A stretch of DNA of 64,000 bases from Chrysoporthe austroafricana (taxonomy: Eukaryota > Ascomycota > Sordariomycetes > Diaporthales > Cryphonectriaceae), in NCBI GenBank assembly GCA_001051155.2, contig JYIP02000007.1, forward strand, positions 2,544,342 to 2,608,341, read 5' to 3'. Numbering within the stretch: position 1 is the stretch's first letter; each line of letters starts with the position of its first letter. Below, one piece after another: positions 19,477-31,546 of the stretch. Under the pieces are notes generated by a model. It saw only the letters and a list, made by a program, of their open reading frames with translations. It had not been told where the DNA came from and made no database searches. Both the position numbers and the translations under genes were made by a program.

Positions 19477-21491
19477 ACAAACGATTTTAATATTCCTTTT
19501 GCTTAATATAAATCATTTGCATATTTAATACTTGTATTGCTGCAGTGCTTATTATACAGCTCTTTAGTTTTGGACTGACGGAATTGCTTCGATTTAACGT
19601 TTTATTGACAGGACTGACAGTAATCCCGTCACTCGTCCTTTATCTCTGTCTTTGTAACCCTAACCTTCTCTTTATATAATCTCAAATGCTTTGGCTTGGG
19701 GGTCCTGCAGCCAGCAGGCGCGGCCACTGGTGTCTGTGCAGGCCCTGCCGAGGAGCAGCGCAGCAGACGTCCCGGCATGGGGACGAGAAACATACCCACC
19801 GCTTGCTGCTGCACATCGCGAGGAGCTGACGTCGCGACCTGTTATTGTGGCCCACGGACGCACGAAGCCGCGCGTCACAAGAGGAAAATCGCAGCAAGGG
19901 AAAAGAAGGGCCACCGTTCCTTCCAGTCTGGTACTCGCGGTTCGTTGCCTCTGATGTCTACTGCCTTCACCCGCCCATGACCGTGGCCATCGCCAGCTCA
20001 TGTCATGCCGTTTCCTCTACCGGGCTGCCCTGGGACTGACATATGGACTACAGGCTGGCTCCCTCTTCATCTTCACACTCTCATTTGGCAACATATCAAC
20101 TGTCCCTGTGCTCAAGTTACCAGGCGAGCCGCGGATGCTCACTTGCAAGGTAATGTTCCCCCTTATACTTGATCCCTAGCGGTCCATCCTTCCGCCTCGC
20201 CGAGAGCACTTAGTTCTTAGGGGCGGAGATAACTTCATTGTAATATCTCGCCGGGAAACGCTCTGAATGTAACGGAGTATCGCTATCTGTTGTCGAAGGG
20301 AAGATTGCTGGAGATTCCACAGTGTACGTCTGAGGGCTCTAGGCCGACAACTTGTTTGTTCAAGCCCCACTCACTACGCTTGCGCTCCACGACCCTATCT
20401 CCTTGCGGTAAGGTAAGGCTCGTCGAGGTGTGAACGATAAGAGGCCCCTTGCAGTACACTGAATTAATGAAGGCCTTTGAAGAAGACCTGGCGCATTTCA
20501 TGCACCTTGAGTTAATCGGAGTTGGTGTTCCGGCTCATCGTCGCCCGGCTTACCGACAATGATCATTGTGCGATAAGCGCGCGGCCTCCTTCAAGTGATA
20601 TACATACTATGGTATGTCGATAAAGTCTCTTTGTTTCTCATTAATTGCCAGTTTCCCCCGACCATCTTCCCTGCCTCTGTTTCGTTAGCCCCAGAGCTTG
20701 CACGTCTGCCCCAGTGTCTCCCGTTCTCCGGCTGGTTCTGCGACCGTTACAGTGGGAACCTCTAGTGATGCGAACCCGGTCTCCCGGTCAAGGTCGTCGC
20801 TGTCGTCCCCAACACGGCTAGCGAGCCGGCCAGGAGCTCTATTTGTTGCGCCTTTTCGGTGAATAGGCCAGACAGTTAGTCTGTATGGACCACGCGGTAG
20901 CTGAACAGTGCCCTGCCTTTCATGCTATTGGGAGCGTTTGAAGGTGCTAGGAGACGACAGGAGACGCCTTGGACATACCTGCGGTGCTGCCGCAGCTTGG
21001 TGATAGCTCGACGACGCCTGGGTAATGTCCGGTATCTCGAAAGCGTGCCTGAGAACGGCTCGGGACGCACTACAAGCATCGTAGGAGGGGGTAAAGCGTC
21101 CTTAGTGGTCTGCCTGGTATCCTGGCCTATCCCCCACGCCTTTTTATATTCTAACTCGCGTCGTTGCTGTTGGCATAGACCTGGAAGTTTGTAGACAGCA
21201 ACGACAGAACAAAAACAACAACAATTACCATCCCGACCGTCCCGGAATACAGAAAACAATGTTTCCCCGACGACTGTTTCATAGAGGATGGTGATACTCA
21301 GAATCTGCATGCACCGCCTTGCGGGTATGTATGATCTTTCACAGTCGTCTCCGCCCATGGAACCAGATGCTCCTGTCAAGCGGAGCCCTCCTTCTTGTAT
21401 ATATGCAAAGGCAGTGGACCAAAGGACTCATCCCCAAGCACAAACCACCAGTAAACCCCCCTCCGTCCCTCACTTTTCTCCCAGCTCTAAC
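19477..21491. other. intergenic with one dispersed-repeat piece
   Basis: No gene is supported. At 19698-19745 there is an inverted copy of part of the 16.6-16.9 kb repeat (GGGGGTCCTGCAGCCAGC...CACTGGTGTCTG). An open frame on the minus strand at 20.88-21.38 kb has no recognisable content. A TATATATG element lies near 21400, upstream of the possible small gene at 21492. Confidence 0.4.
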
Positions 21492-21641
21492 ATGACAGGC
21501 CTACTATACTGCACTCTCCCTCTCCGGATGCTGGCTGGGTCGGGTGCTTTCGCGGTGGCGGCGCCCGGAATGAAGCTGTGGACATCGTCTGCCGAGGCCG
21601 TGCCGGACTGCAAGGTCTCTCTAGTTATGATGCTAAGCTGA
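21492..21641 (+). CDS. possible small secreted protein or first exon, 49 aa
   Basis: The ATG at 21492 opens a short frame whose first 25 residues are hydrophobic with Ala-rich ends (LLYCTLPLRMLAGSGAFAVAA), like a signal peptide. The rest is short and ends at TGA 21641. A TATA-like sequence lies about 90 nt upstream. The frame could be only exon 1, because the next open stretch (21713-21997) contains a Cys-containing end (INYTSCLNALLDVC). No clear splice pair was found. No homology was recognised. Confidence 0.25.
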   Translation: MTGLLYCTLPLRMLAGSGAFAVAAPGMKLWTSSAEAVPDCKVSLVMMLS

Positions 21642-22164
21642 CCCTGCGCTGACCTGCGGGGCGCCCTACCTAGCATGGATACGAGGCGCGCGGCGCCACG
21701 GCGGAGTGTGGGATGAGACGGTTGAGCGGGCGTCGGCTGGCAGGGCTGCAGCCGAAGCCGCCGCGCGGGAAGCAAGATGCACCATGGAGAGTAGGAACGA
21801 GGGACCGAGAGAGGTCGCCGTCATGCCTCGCCAACAAATTACATGCCCAACTTTATCGGCGCATATTTTCATGCTATCGTGTTCTAGAGCACGCTCCCGA
21901 GAGGTCTAACGTCGTGAATATTGAGGACCTTAAGACCGATGCTGATGCTAAAATCAACTATACGAGCTGCCTGAACGCACTGCTAGACGTATGCTGACCT
22001 CCAGCAGAGGTCCCGATACCTCGAACGATAACTGCAGCTTGGTCGGTCGCGATGGGAGGCTGTATCCACGCGATGCTCTGCTGAGATCAGGAGCCTTCGG
22101 GCGGTTGGCAGGGCGGGCTTGGAAGGTCAAGGAGCCGAATGCACTGTTGCGTATGTATGGGCCC

Positions 22165-22242
22165 CTACCTGCCAGGGACGCCGCGTGCCCTACGCTGGGT
22201 CAAACCACCGGGTTCCCGGCACCCCTGGCCAGCCATACCAAT
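22165..22242 (+). repeat. pogo-like terminal fragment
   Basis: The sequence TGCCAGGGACGCCGCGTGCCC...GGGTTCCCGGCACCCC-TGGCCAGCCATACCA matches the flank and inverted-repeat end at 35.32-35.41 kb. It shares the CCCCTGGCCAGCCA core with the transposon at 9978. Only one end is present, so this is a solo remnant. Confidence 0.55.
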
Positions 22243-24122
22243 TGACCAGCTGCAGAGGAACATGCAGCCTTACAGGTAAACATAAGGGCGATTTGACGTG
22301 TCTCACAAGTGATACTTAACTATTAGTGCCTTGGGAGATCGCGGCAGTCCTCTTCCTGAACCCGCAATCACAAGAACTACATTCTCGTCGGACGTGCCGT
22401 TCATCACCGCCAGTCGCACATGATTCAATGGTCGCTTAAGCCACTGCTCGCTTCAAATCCCGAGTCCGACGCGATGAGAACGACATGAACCACACTTGAA
22501 GCCCAACCTAGACGACGCGAAGGGGAAAAGGAAGCAAAAGGGGGGGGGGGCGGACCGGTTCTGAACGACCTTGGGTGACCGACTGATCCGCTCTCAAGCT
22601 TTCAGGCGCAAACACCCAACCAGAGACGACTGGTGCTTGCTGATCTTGCCGAGAGCTGGGGAGGAGATCATACAGGCCTCGGTCCCACAGCGAGGTCATG
22701 ATCTCCTCCATGACGACGCCAACGTCGATCTGCTGACGCAACCCGACCGGGGAATCGCGGATCTGGAGCGGGGAGCATCTCGGCTGTCGGTATTCTGAAG
22801 CCATCACGGGCACCCACTGCACATCTATGGGTGCTGAGTGGGTCAGTGTGTTATGCAGCGAAGCTGTGAGACGATAGCAGAAGCAACAATACGGATGAGC
22901 CGGCCAAGAACGTACGCAGCTCGCCCGGCCCCGCCCAGACTACGAAGCTCGACGTGTTCACGTACCGGCGCATATACTAGCAAAATCACCGTTAGTATGG
23001 CCCTGAAAAAGGCAGCTTGGTTCGTCCTGTGGTGGCAGGGAGGTCCGAGACGACAGCCTCACGAGTTCGACAAGCATATGGCATGCTCTCGACGGAAGGC
23101 ACCCCCTGGTCCGCGGCCCCACGCGAGCCAGCGCCTCCTTGTCCTACCTGTCGCACACGACGCTCAAGGAAAAAAGCATACAGGTGGTGTGTGGTGATCC
23201 CATGGCAATAAATCGGGATCGGCGAGTTGTACCATCGTGGGGTTGCGTGCTGCCATCACGGAATGTATCGAACTGTCGTAAAAGTCTTCTGCCTGTTGGT
23301 GATGCGAATACTAGCATTGCTTGTTGTTAGCGAGTTTTTAGCGAATGGAGGTGACAGTATGATAGGTGGTAGGGGATGTCGGCTCGTTCCTTGAGGATTC
23401 GTGCAGATCGCGCTCCAGCTTGGGGGGGGTGGTGTGGTTAGTGAGGCGGGAGAATGTCAAGGCAACCGTGATTGGAGGGAAGACCCTCACAGTTGTCTTC
23501 CTCAGCCACGCGTTTAATGACATCTGCCGATTGACTGTGCTCTTTTATTCTTCCTGTTCCGTGCAATGCACTCCTCCTCGGATTAAGAGGCGCTGTTAGT
23601 GGCCCGGGAGGGGGGGGTTCGTGCTGGGTTGCCTTACCGCGTGTGCGTCCAGCTGATCGGGGTTGGAACACCTTGACAGCAGGCGGGCTGTCCTTGCAGC
23701 CCAACGCCACTGCAGCCCGAGCTGTTGCCTGGCCGTACGACCCAACGCAGTGCAGCCCTCGGGGCAATGCATGCATGCAGGCAACGAGCGTAGGACATTG
23801 TGACAAAAATATAGCTTAACCGCGCAGCTGTGAATGAAGCACCTCTGCAGCGGGGGTTACCAGGGGGGAGAACCCTCCAGCCCAGACCTCGGCGTTAGCC
23901 TGGTGCTTACGTAAAGGAGCGCTAGCCACCGCAAAATCTCGCGCGCCCCGCCCTGCTCGACAACGCGAAACCCTTGGAGCACACTCATCCTCACAGCAAG
24001 GGATAGGGTCTAACCCTCTCGTCCGTCGCGGTGTCTATCAACCTTGTCAGATCTGCCCTTCAAACCTGATCTTCCCAAATCCCATCAGTCGGCTCCGCCC
24101 AGACTCGCTCTAGATAAAGACC
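22243..24122. other. intergenic, no gene seen
   Basis: Only short frames occur in mixed orientations. There is a run of G at 22540-22549 and some C-rich stretches. The right end carries the leader of the TRF/telobox gene. Confidence 0.4.
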
Positions 24123-26902
24123 ATGCCGCCCAGGGGAAGAGGCGGGCGCGCTGCCGCCACGTCTGGTCGCGGTCGGACGAGCTCGCGCATCGCGTTGAAG
24201 CAGGAGGCGGCCCAACAGGCTGAACGCGAGGCTGCCGCGGATGCTGTCGCTGAGCCTCCGCCTGCTGAGCCCCCGGTGCCTCCTCGGTCGCCAGTTGTTG
24301 CCCTCAACACTCGCGGTCGCACCAAAGGTGGTTATGAGAGTCTTGCCCGCAGGGGTACGTTGCGTAGCAACCGCGGCTCCAGCAGCATCGCCAGCTACTC
24401 TGCCCGCGGCACCCCTACGACAAGTGTTTTCTTTGGGCTGGAGGCGAATGGCGATAGTAAGGTGCCTCGGCTTGCGGGGTTTGTTATTGTGCTGACTGCC
24501 ACCAGGACCTTACACCCCTCAGTCTCCCCAGGCGGCTACCATAGTCTATGGCGAGTCTTGGCGTGGGGCCTCGGAAGTCACCCCCAGGACTCGTGATGCC
24601 CCCGCCAATCTCATGAACAAGTTCGTCGACCCGATGTTGGTCGCTGCCAAGGATCTCATCGGTCACCTTTTCGTTCCCCCGGAGGAGCGTGATGAGTCCT
24701 GGGTTGTCGAGCTTCGCGCCCACCAGGACGTCTTCAACTCCTACTACAAGGTCTACATCATGGGCGCGGATTTCTTCATCGATATCGACGCTGTTGTGGA
24801 GCGGACAAAGTCCTCCGATGTGCCCACCCTCTGGGAACGGATGGTTAAGTCGGTGTCATCAGCGAACCTGGCCAGGCTGCTGAGTGACATCCACGATCTC
24901 GACGGCGACCGATCCAATGTTCTGAACCGGCTACCCCTGTTGCAGAGACTTGATGAGCAGTTCCCAGCCGTCTTCACGCCGGGGGGGCTCAAGGGCCTGG
25001 AGGAAAATCGAACGTGGATCGTCGATCACAGTACCATGGACCAGGCCTTTGCAATCAGAGCTAAGCGATTTGTTGAAACGCTTCGTGGGGTTCAACAGAC
25101 CAACCCCTTCCGCCTGTTCGCCAAGGTCTTTCTCGATTTTGACGTCGATTCCATCAGTGACGACGTTCTTGGTGGATACATCGATGGGGCGGGCTACAGG
25201 GCCTTTGCCGCGTTCGACATCAATGACCCGGAGTTTTCCAAGTATCGTGACGCCATCAACAGCTTCCGCGCGATGCTTACGGAGATGGACACACCCGCTG
25301 TCATCAGCAAGTTGGAAGGGGGCCATCCATTTGAGGTCTTCCTGGAGGAGCTCAAAGAATGGATACGAACATACGAAATGAGAACGCCAGGTCCTGCTCG
25401 GCCTCCTGCGTTTACTTACAACGGAGACGGCTCCTTTGCCTCAGACGCCCATCTACAGGCGGGCGTGAGTGCTCCAGAACAAGACAGGTCGGTCTTATTT
25501 CTTTCCTTTACAGTGTCCCGATCATTATCTCCTCGCCTGATGATGCTTGGGGGGCGAGACAGGGGTTGCCTTCGAACGAGACTAACTTCTTCCTCAGATT
25601 GGCCGCATACAGCATTGAGCGTCTCCGCCAGCATGTAGTCGCAGATTCCATAGAACGGGAAGGGGGGACCGTCGAACAGGAGGCGGGGGGCGATTCGGGG
25701 ATCGAGCCTCAAGCACCGGCTGTCAACGGTTCCGATGACAACGCCAGCGTATCTGGCGCCACCTCCGAAATCCTTGCAAGGTCGCATGCGTTCGCCTCGC
25801 AAGCCCGATTCTTTCTACCTAGCGATGACGGGCCGGTGTACGATGCTGCAGCTGCCGGTACCGACGCCGACGCCGGCGCCGATGCCGCAAAACGCGGCGG
25901 TGGTAGGAAGCGAAGCCGCAAGAACGCAGGCGATGGCGATCTCGACGCGAAGAAGGCTCGTGCTAGCGACGCGGCTGCAATGCCGCCCCCTCCACTGCCA
26001 CCCTCTGCTTCACGTCCGGCCGTGCCTCTGGCTCCTTTGCCCCCGGCATCCCTCGCCTTCGACCCCGTAGCACTGTCGCGGCAGTCTCAACTGATCTCCA
26101 AGGCGAATCGCCGGGCGTCGCAACCTAGGCAGAGGAAGCCATGGACAGCTCACGACACTTCACAGCTTGTCCGTGCAATCAACTTGTACAGGGCCAAGTG
26201 GAGCACGATCGAGAAGGCCATCAGGGAGAACCACATTGCCTTCGATGTACCCGATCGGGACCAGCAAGGTCTACGCGACAAGGCGCGTCTTGTCAAGGTC
26301 GATTTTCTCAAGTAAGTGCGCAATGAAAAAGACTTCCTGCATTGAACGAGACGTTAAATAACCACAGGACCGACGGAAACCTTCCGCCTGGATTCGATCT
26401 CGTGATCCTGGGCCGGAAGGAGAAAGACATGGTGATTGCTGCAGGACGGAACCCCGAGCGGCGTGAACGGGATGTCGATGCCAAGGGTCTGCCCATCAAC
26501 AATCTTTACGAGCGGTCCATCCCTGGCCCAGTACAGCACGCCGAGGCTAGCCCAGATGCCCATGGTCATGCCCATGCCCATGCCCATGCCCATGCCAACG
26601 GAAATGGGATTGGCATTGGAGATGCGAGCACGATGCACCCAGCGCCGCAAATCATGGAAGAAGACCTGTCCGCGAGCTCCGATGCCAACGCCCTCCGCCC
26701 GCTGCAGGAGGCTCAGATGATCGCCGATGCGCCTATGAGCGGGCTCCCCGACTCTTCTATGATGTCGGCGGGCATGGCCGGCACTGCTGCTTCTCCCTCC
26801 GAGCCGCTTGGCGAAGTCGACTCTGTCACCAACAGCGGAGCCCCACCCGTCGACCCGAATATGGTCGAGGCCGGCCCCAGTTCCGCAGCTAGTCATGCGT
26901 AG
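24123..26902 (+). CDS. TRF/Tbf1-like telomere-repeat-binding protein with telobox Myb domain, 854 aa
   Basis: Four exons: 24123-24456, 24506-25487, 25598-26311, 26368-26902. The introns are 49, 110 and 56 nt, with donors GTAAGG, GTCGGT and GTAAGT and CAG acceptors. All junctions keep phase. The N-terminus is basic and low-complexity (RGRGG). Residues about 125-420 form the helical TRF-homology region (NLMNKFVDPMLVAAKDLI, LLQRLDEQFPAVF, FEVFLEELKEWIRTY). A disordered, Pro-rich and basic linker follows. At about 618-678 is a single Myb/telobox domain (RKPWTAHDTSQLVRAI...KWSTIEKAI...RDQQGLRDKARLVKVDFLK), followed by the conserved LPPGFD segment. This architecture is that of fungal Tbf1/TRF-type proteins, which bind double-stranded telomere repeats or related promoter sites in the nucleus. 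The start has the context AGACC-ATG-CC. A His/Ala repeat lies at about 741-753. The gene looks intact. Confidence 0.9.
26562..26600 (+). repeat. CATGCC hexanucleotide repeat encoding His-Ala
   Basis: Five to six tandem CATGCC units inside the last exon of the TRF/telobox gene encode alternating His and Ala. Confidence 0.85.
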
Positions 26903-29278
26903 GAACGCACGTCCAGCGTTGGATACTTGGGGGGATGGCCGTAGGCTGCCGGTCGAAAACAGCTGTGGGGGGTGGAGGGTGAACAAATTGAATGGCGGCA
27001 AGGGATAGACTTACGAGTGTGCTGATAAGGCCACCGGCGATTCTTTCGAGGTAACGCGGAAGGCATTCATCCGGTTTTGGAGCACTGGTACATTGCCATC
27101 TGTCATTATCGAAACATTCTTTCAGCCAGGCACGGCTCAATGATTCTGTCTGAGACGCGTTTTCTTTTCGCACGGCCTCGGTGGCACGCTCTAATGGAAT
27201 TGTGGCCCTCATAATGTCAACCCTATACCGTTCTCTTTTATCTGTCTGAGGGCATATCTTTCTCTGGTTATCGACGGAGACGAGGAACGGGAGAAGGGGG
27301 AGGGGAGGGAAAAGCATTGTTAATGGACAGGGCCTGGTGTGGTTCTTGCAAGTCATCGTGAAAGGGCAAAGACGGCCTGGATCGCGCGCTTGGTGGCAAA
27401 AAAAAAAAAAAAAGCAGCCCGGCTTGGCTGCGCCAATCCTTCGAGAAAAAAGAAAAAAAAGTCCTTTCTGCTTTTACCGAGATCGTAACATCTTAACTCC
27501 ATGTATAGGTCACACTCCTCTCTCGAGGTAATATAACTTTCTCAGCACCCCCGTCTCCTGTCTGTGCATCGCGGGCGTGCAGCGTCAACGGCAGTAATAA
27601 GGTAGGCGTCAGCTGCGCAGCCACGGCCCCCCCACCCCGGAAGGGGGGGCGAGGGGCAGGGCCCGCGGGCTTCCTTCAGCAGATGTCTGAGGAGCTGTAC
27701 CTCGGCCTTCCTCCCCATCCTGTGTCGACGCACCATTGTTCGGCCGTGACTGAGCACAACAACCGCAAGGGCCCCTTCCGTGGACCGCGCGCAGAGGCTC
27801 GGCAGGACCCCCGTACGCTTGTCATCTCCTGTCATTGTGGCGCGAGAGATGGCACTCGACGGAACACCATCCCTCGGCGCCGCAGCATCGATAGTGCGCG
27901 CCCTGTTTTCGGCTCCCTGGGTTGCGGCAGCGCTCGACTGCGTTTCGAGAGGAGGAAAAGGCTGCGCTGTTATTGTTCCCGGTGTTCGTGGGCTAGGCAT
28001 GCTATCTAGGGCAGCTGGTCAGACCCACGGCTGAGGATAAGTGTCTCTTGGCCGCCTGCCCAGACGAGGTTTTGGGAAATACTTGACGACATTCTTCCCT
28101 TTCATCTTGACCCTTGCCTCGCCCGTCATGACCATGCAGGACCTTACAGTCAGTCTATGAGCGTTAGAGGATGGACCCGTTCCACTCCCTGTTCCTCTCA
28201 CGCCGCCATCCCTCTTGACAAATGTCCGGCCGCTACGGCGAGGGCTCTGATCTGGGCCTTTTCCACAGGTGTGGGGTCCTGGTGCAGCCGTCCTCTCCGT
28301 GCCGGACCATTCTTTTATCGGGCGCACTGCATCCAGTTCAATACCAGGCAGTAGCAGGAGCCACCTTGTCCGCCAGGCCCGGGAGAGGAACCGGCTCCTC
28401 GGCGGTCGGTCTGCCTGTAGAACGTGTCACTTCAGGGTATTGGGGTACGAGTGGAGAGGTGGGTGCTGATGCCGGAGCTCAAGCCCTCTGCTTACCGCTA
28501 CCGGGCCACGCATAGATGGGCAGACAGTGGTGGGATCTGGGAAGTAACAGAGTCTCGGTCGAGGAGGAAGGGCAGGTGGCCCGCCCGCCCCCTCCGTAGA
28601 TTTCCCCCTCCCTCCCTGGAGACCACAGGATTGGGAGGCTGCTGATATCTTCTTGACCTCAGAGCAACTGCAAAAACGTACCATATCACATGTCAGCTCC
28701 TCGTCTTCTCTCCTCCCAAGTCAGCGCGGTGTGGGTGTGGGACGGTAATACGTTACTTCTCTTCTCATACCTTCCTCCTCCACCCTCAATGGTCTAAGAG
28801 GACCCAGAGGACAGTGGACCGACGAGTTGCCTGGGACGAGGGGTGAGAGAATTGGAAGCCAGGCGTAGGAACGGTACCGGAGCAGACCACCCTAGAGCGC
28901 CTGCCTGCAGCCGTCAGAGAGCTTGATAGGGAATGCGCTGATGGCTCGTGGAGGCTAGCACTGGTGGGCCATCGTACCGGGAAGGAAGCGGCGACGAGGT
29001 CCGTGGAGGACCAGCGCCGCCATCCTGGAGCCCTTAAAACCTGCCCACACTCTCCGACACATTCAACGCCCCAGCACTTCGATCATTTCATCAGACATCA
29101 ACAGCAACCCCGTCTCCATCACCATCGCCACCTCCAAGCGTGACTTACATACCGTCTTCCAACCTTCCAATCTGCCCTCGTCTCGTCTAGCACAATCCAC
29201 CTACCCTCACCTACCCACACCTGCTCATACTTGCTCTCACCTACTCTCACCTACTCTCCCTACTCCCAGCGTGTCGCA
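26903..29278. other. intergenic, no gene supported
   Basis: The stretch contains an A-run (about 27400-27414) and mixed GC-rich frames at 27.5-28.5 kb without recognisable domains or splice logic. The last 240 bp is pyrimidine-rich with repeated CACCTACTCTCACCTACTC motifs, and looks like the promoter and leader of the 29279 gene. Confidence 0.4.
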
Positions 29279-29917
29279 ATGCGTCCTCTCATCACCATCA
29301 CGGCAGCTCTGGGAGTGACCGGCACTATTCGGCCCACACTTGTGCCTAGTCCGACCATAGACGCAATAACGACCTCCCCTCCATGGCCCACTGCCTTGTT
29401 GGTAAACCAGACTGCATACAAACGTGGATCACGACAATACCCTAGCCTCTTCACCGCCGAGAATACTGCTGCGCTGCCGGAAGAGGTCAAAGCAGACATG
29501 CTCACGTCGATATACACAGCTGTAAGTGCTACCGAGAACGTGCTGCACCTTGCTGTCCCGCCGTCAACCTTTCACGTTGCTCCTCAAAACTCGTCTCCTC
29601 CCCAACCGCCCTCGCCTCCCCCCCACATACACCGCTCCTACCGACTAGGCTACACCCAGCTAAGAACCTCTCCGCCGCCAAAGGGGGCCGCGGCGACGTC
29701 GTGTTCTTCGCCGTGGGCTGTGGGAGCGGCCCGCGTCGGCACACCACCAGGCGTCCATCTGCCTACAGTGGTTCACGTCACCACCACAGCCGGCCTACCA
29801 GCTGCGGCGACAGCGCCATCCGCCTCGCTGCGTCCCCGCCCGTCTGTGTTCACCTGCTCGGCAACGATGGCTTCCAAATATCGCAACGCATCTACTCAAC
29901 GTGGAGATGATCGTTAA
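29279..29917 (+). CDS. putative small secreted Pro/Thr-rich protein
   Basis: The ATG at 29279 follows a CT-rich leader. The first 25 residues (MRPLITITAALGVTGTIRPT...) are moderately hydrophobic and could be a signal peptide. The frame stays open to 29917 (212 aa unspliced). However, a perfect GTAAGT donor at 29522 and a CCCAG acceptor at 29659 would remove 138 nt in frame and give 166 aa. Both forms keep the same C-terminus. The conserved-looking part is the first 81 residues (LLVNQTAYKRG, LFTAENTAALPEEVKADM), with one potential N-glycosylation site NQT. No family was recognised. Confidence 0.45.
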   Translation: MRPLITITAALGVTGTIRPTLVPSPTIDAITTSPPWPTALLVNQTAYKRGSRQYPSLFTAENTAALPEEVKADMLTSIYTAVSATENVLHLAVPPSTFHVAPQNSSPPQPPSPPPHIHRSYRLGYTQLRTSPPPKGAAATSCSSPWAVGAARVGTPPGVHLPTVVHVTTTAGLPAAATAPSASLRPRPSVFTCSATMASKYRNASTQRGDDR

Positions 29918-31546
29918 GATTACTCTAAGAGATGTATGACCAAGGGTTTCGTACCTTGTTTTCTTGTTGTTCTGTTGTGTTGAGTATGGAGGATAATGCG
30001 TACAACGGCACGTTAGTCAAAATGCTTTGGTTTTTCCTTTTTTCCCGTTCTTTCTTTTTTTCTTTTTCTTTTTTTTTTTTTGTTGTTGTTTTGTGTCTGT
30101 ATGTGTATCTTTCTCATCGTCTCTTGTAAATCGGAATTTTTTTCGGGTGTATTTAGCTAGACGAGATCGCAGAAGATAGTCCAGGTCGCAGAGGTCAAGT
30201 AGTAGCTCTCCATCCATAATCGCGGTGTGACCCCGGCTCTGCTTGACATCTACCGCGACATTTCGAGACTCCAGAGCCGCGCTCGTCCTCTCCCAGAGCC
30301 ATGGCGCTGGTTGTGGCCCGTTGCCCGTTCGAAGCTCGTACTACTGAAACTGGCACGACGATCTCGACTCGAGGCTCCGGACACGGGCTGCAGGGCGCTC
30401 AAGACGCATGACCATGCGACCTCCCACTCGCACCATCATGAGGGGAACACGGCCGGGAGCCGCGGCAGCCGCCATAGGCCGGGCGGGCGCAGACGGACGG
30501 ACAGGGCCGCGAGAGGAACTTTTCATGGAAGGGGGCAAGCAAGTCTCCAGGTAGCGACGAGGGCGGCGCCGTGTGCGTGCACGATCCGGCAGCCGGGGCG
30601 CGCCCAGCCCAGCAAAGGCCATAGGTAGGTAGGGTTCAAACTAGAGAGTCAATTTCGAGAGGGCGGCCACCACCTTTATTCTGCCGGGTTGTGGCCCCCG
30701 CCCTGCCTGTTATCCTGCCTCCTCCTCTGCATCCAGGGTCTAGAGGTTGCGGCTAGCTAGCTAATTAACGGAGGAAGAAAAGGGGGGGGGGTATAAATGC
30801 CGGCCCCCCGCTCTCTCTGGGGGAGCAGCACGTCTCTCTATCTGTAAAAGGCCCCCCAACACCAGCATCTGTCGTTACCCATCTTTGCATCCACGGCGCG
30901 CTTTGGTGTCCGAACCCCGCCCCCTCCCCCGGGGGCGCCCCTCTTTGCTGTCGGAGGGAGGTGCGGAATAGGTGTTTGAGGAGGTGTGTGAGCGGGCCGC
31001 GTAGTGGGCCGAGACTGCACGTCTTGTAGTAGTAGCGTGTTGCCGAACAGTGCCCTCTTGTCATGTGTGTCTGTATTGTCTGGCCTCCGGCGTCCCGAAT
31101 TTGTGCGCCCTCCTGATTCCTAGTCCCCTACATTCCGAGCATAACAATCCCTCCTGCGCCTCACGCAAAAAGATGATCTGAGTAGTAGGGCAGAGAAAAC
31201 AACACAAGGGCAAAGAAAGCAGGTAACGAAAAGATACAACTGACGACTCTCTGAGTGAGTGTGATGGGTATATGATCTCCTTAGGGCGTGCGTATTAGCA
31301 CTCCGACATGAGAGTGCATGCATAGTAAACAGCGCTTTTTTTAAAAAAAAAAAGGAGAAGGAAAGGAAAAGGGAATTCTAGGAAAGAGAGCCTATGATGG
31401 CGAGACGGGTCCGGGGGGGGGGGTATTTCCGCCAGCGCGAGCGTGTGTGACCGTGAGTGGAGGCCGAGCGTGCATGATATACAAGACCGAATAGGATGAT
31501 GATGCCATACGCCGGATGGCTTTTCATAGATCGTGAGGTCCTTCCT
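29918..31546. other. intergenic, low-complexity, no gene
   Basis: It contains T-rich (30040-30082), G-rich (30780-30791, 31411-31422) and A-rich (31337-31350) tracts. No domain, splice pattern or transposon end was recognised. The right end is the 3' side of the PA-TM-RING gene. Confidence 0.4.

Noticed and set aside
20876..21379. 167-aa minus-strand frame
   Set aside because: No recognisable content, no promoter or splice logic, and mixed composition.
26354..27001. 215-aa minus-strand frame with MGMGMGM run
   Set aside because: It is the complement of the CATGCC repeat in the TRF/telobox gene.
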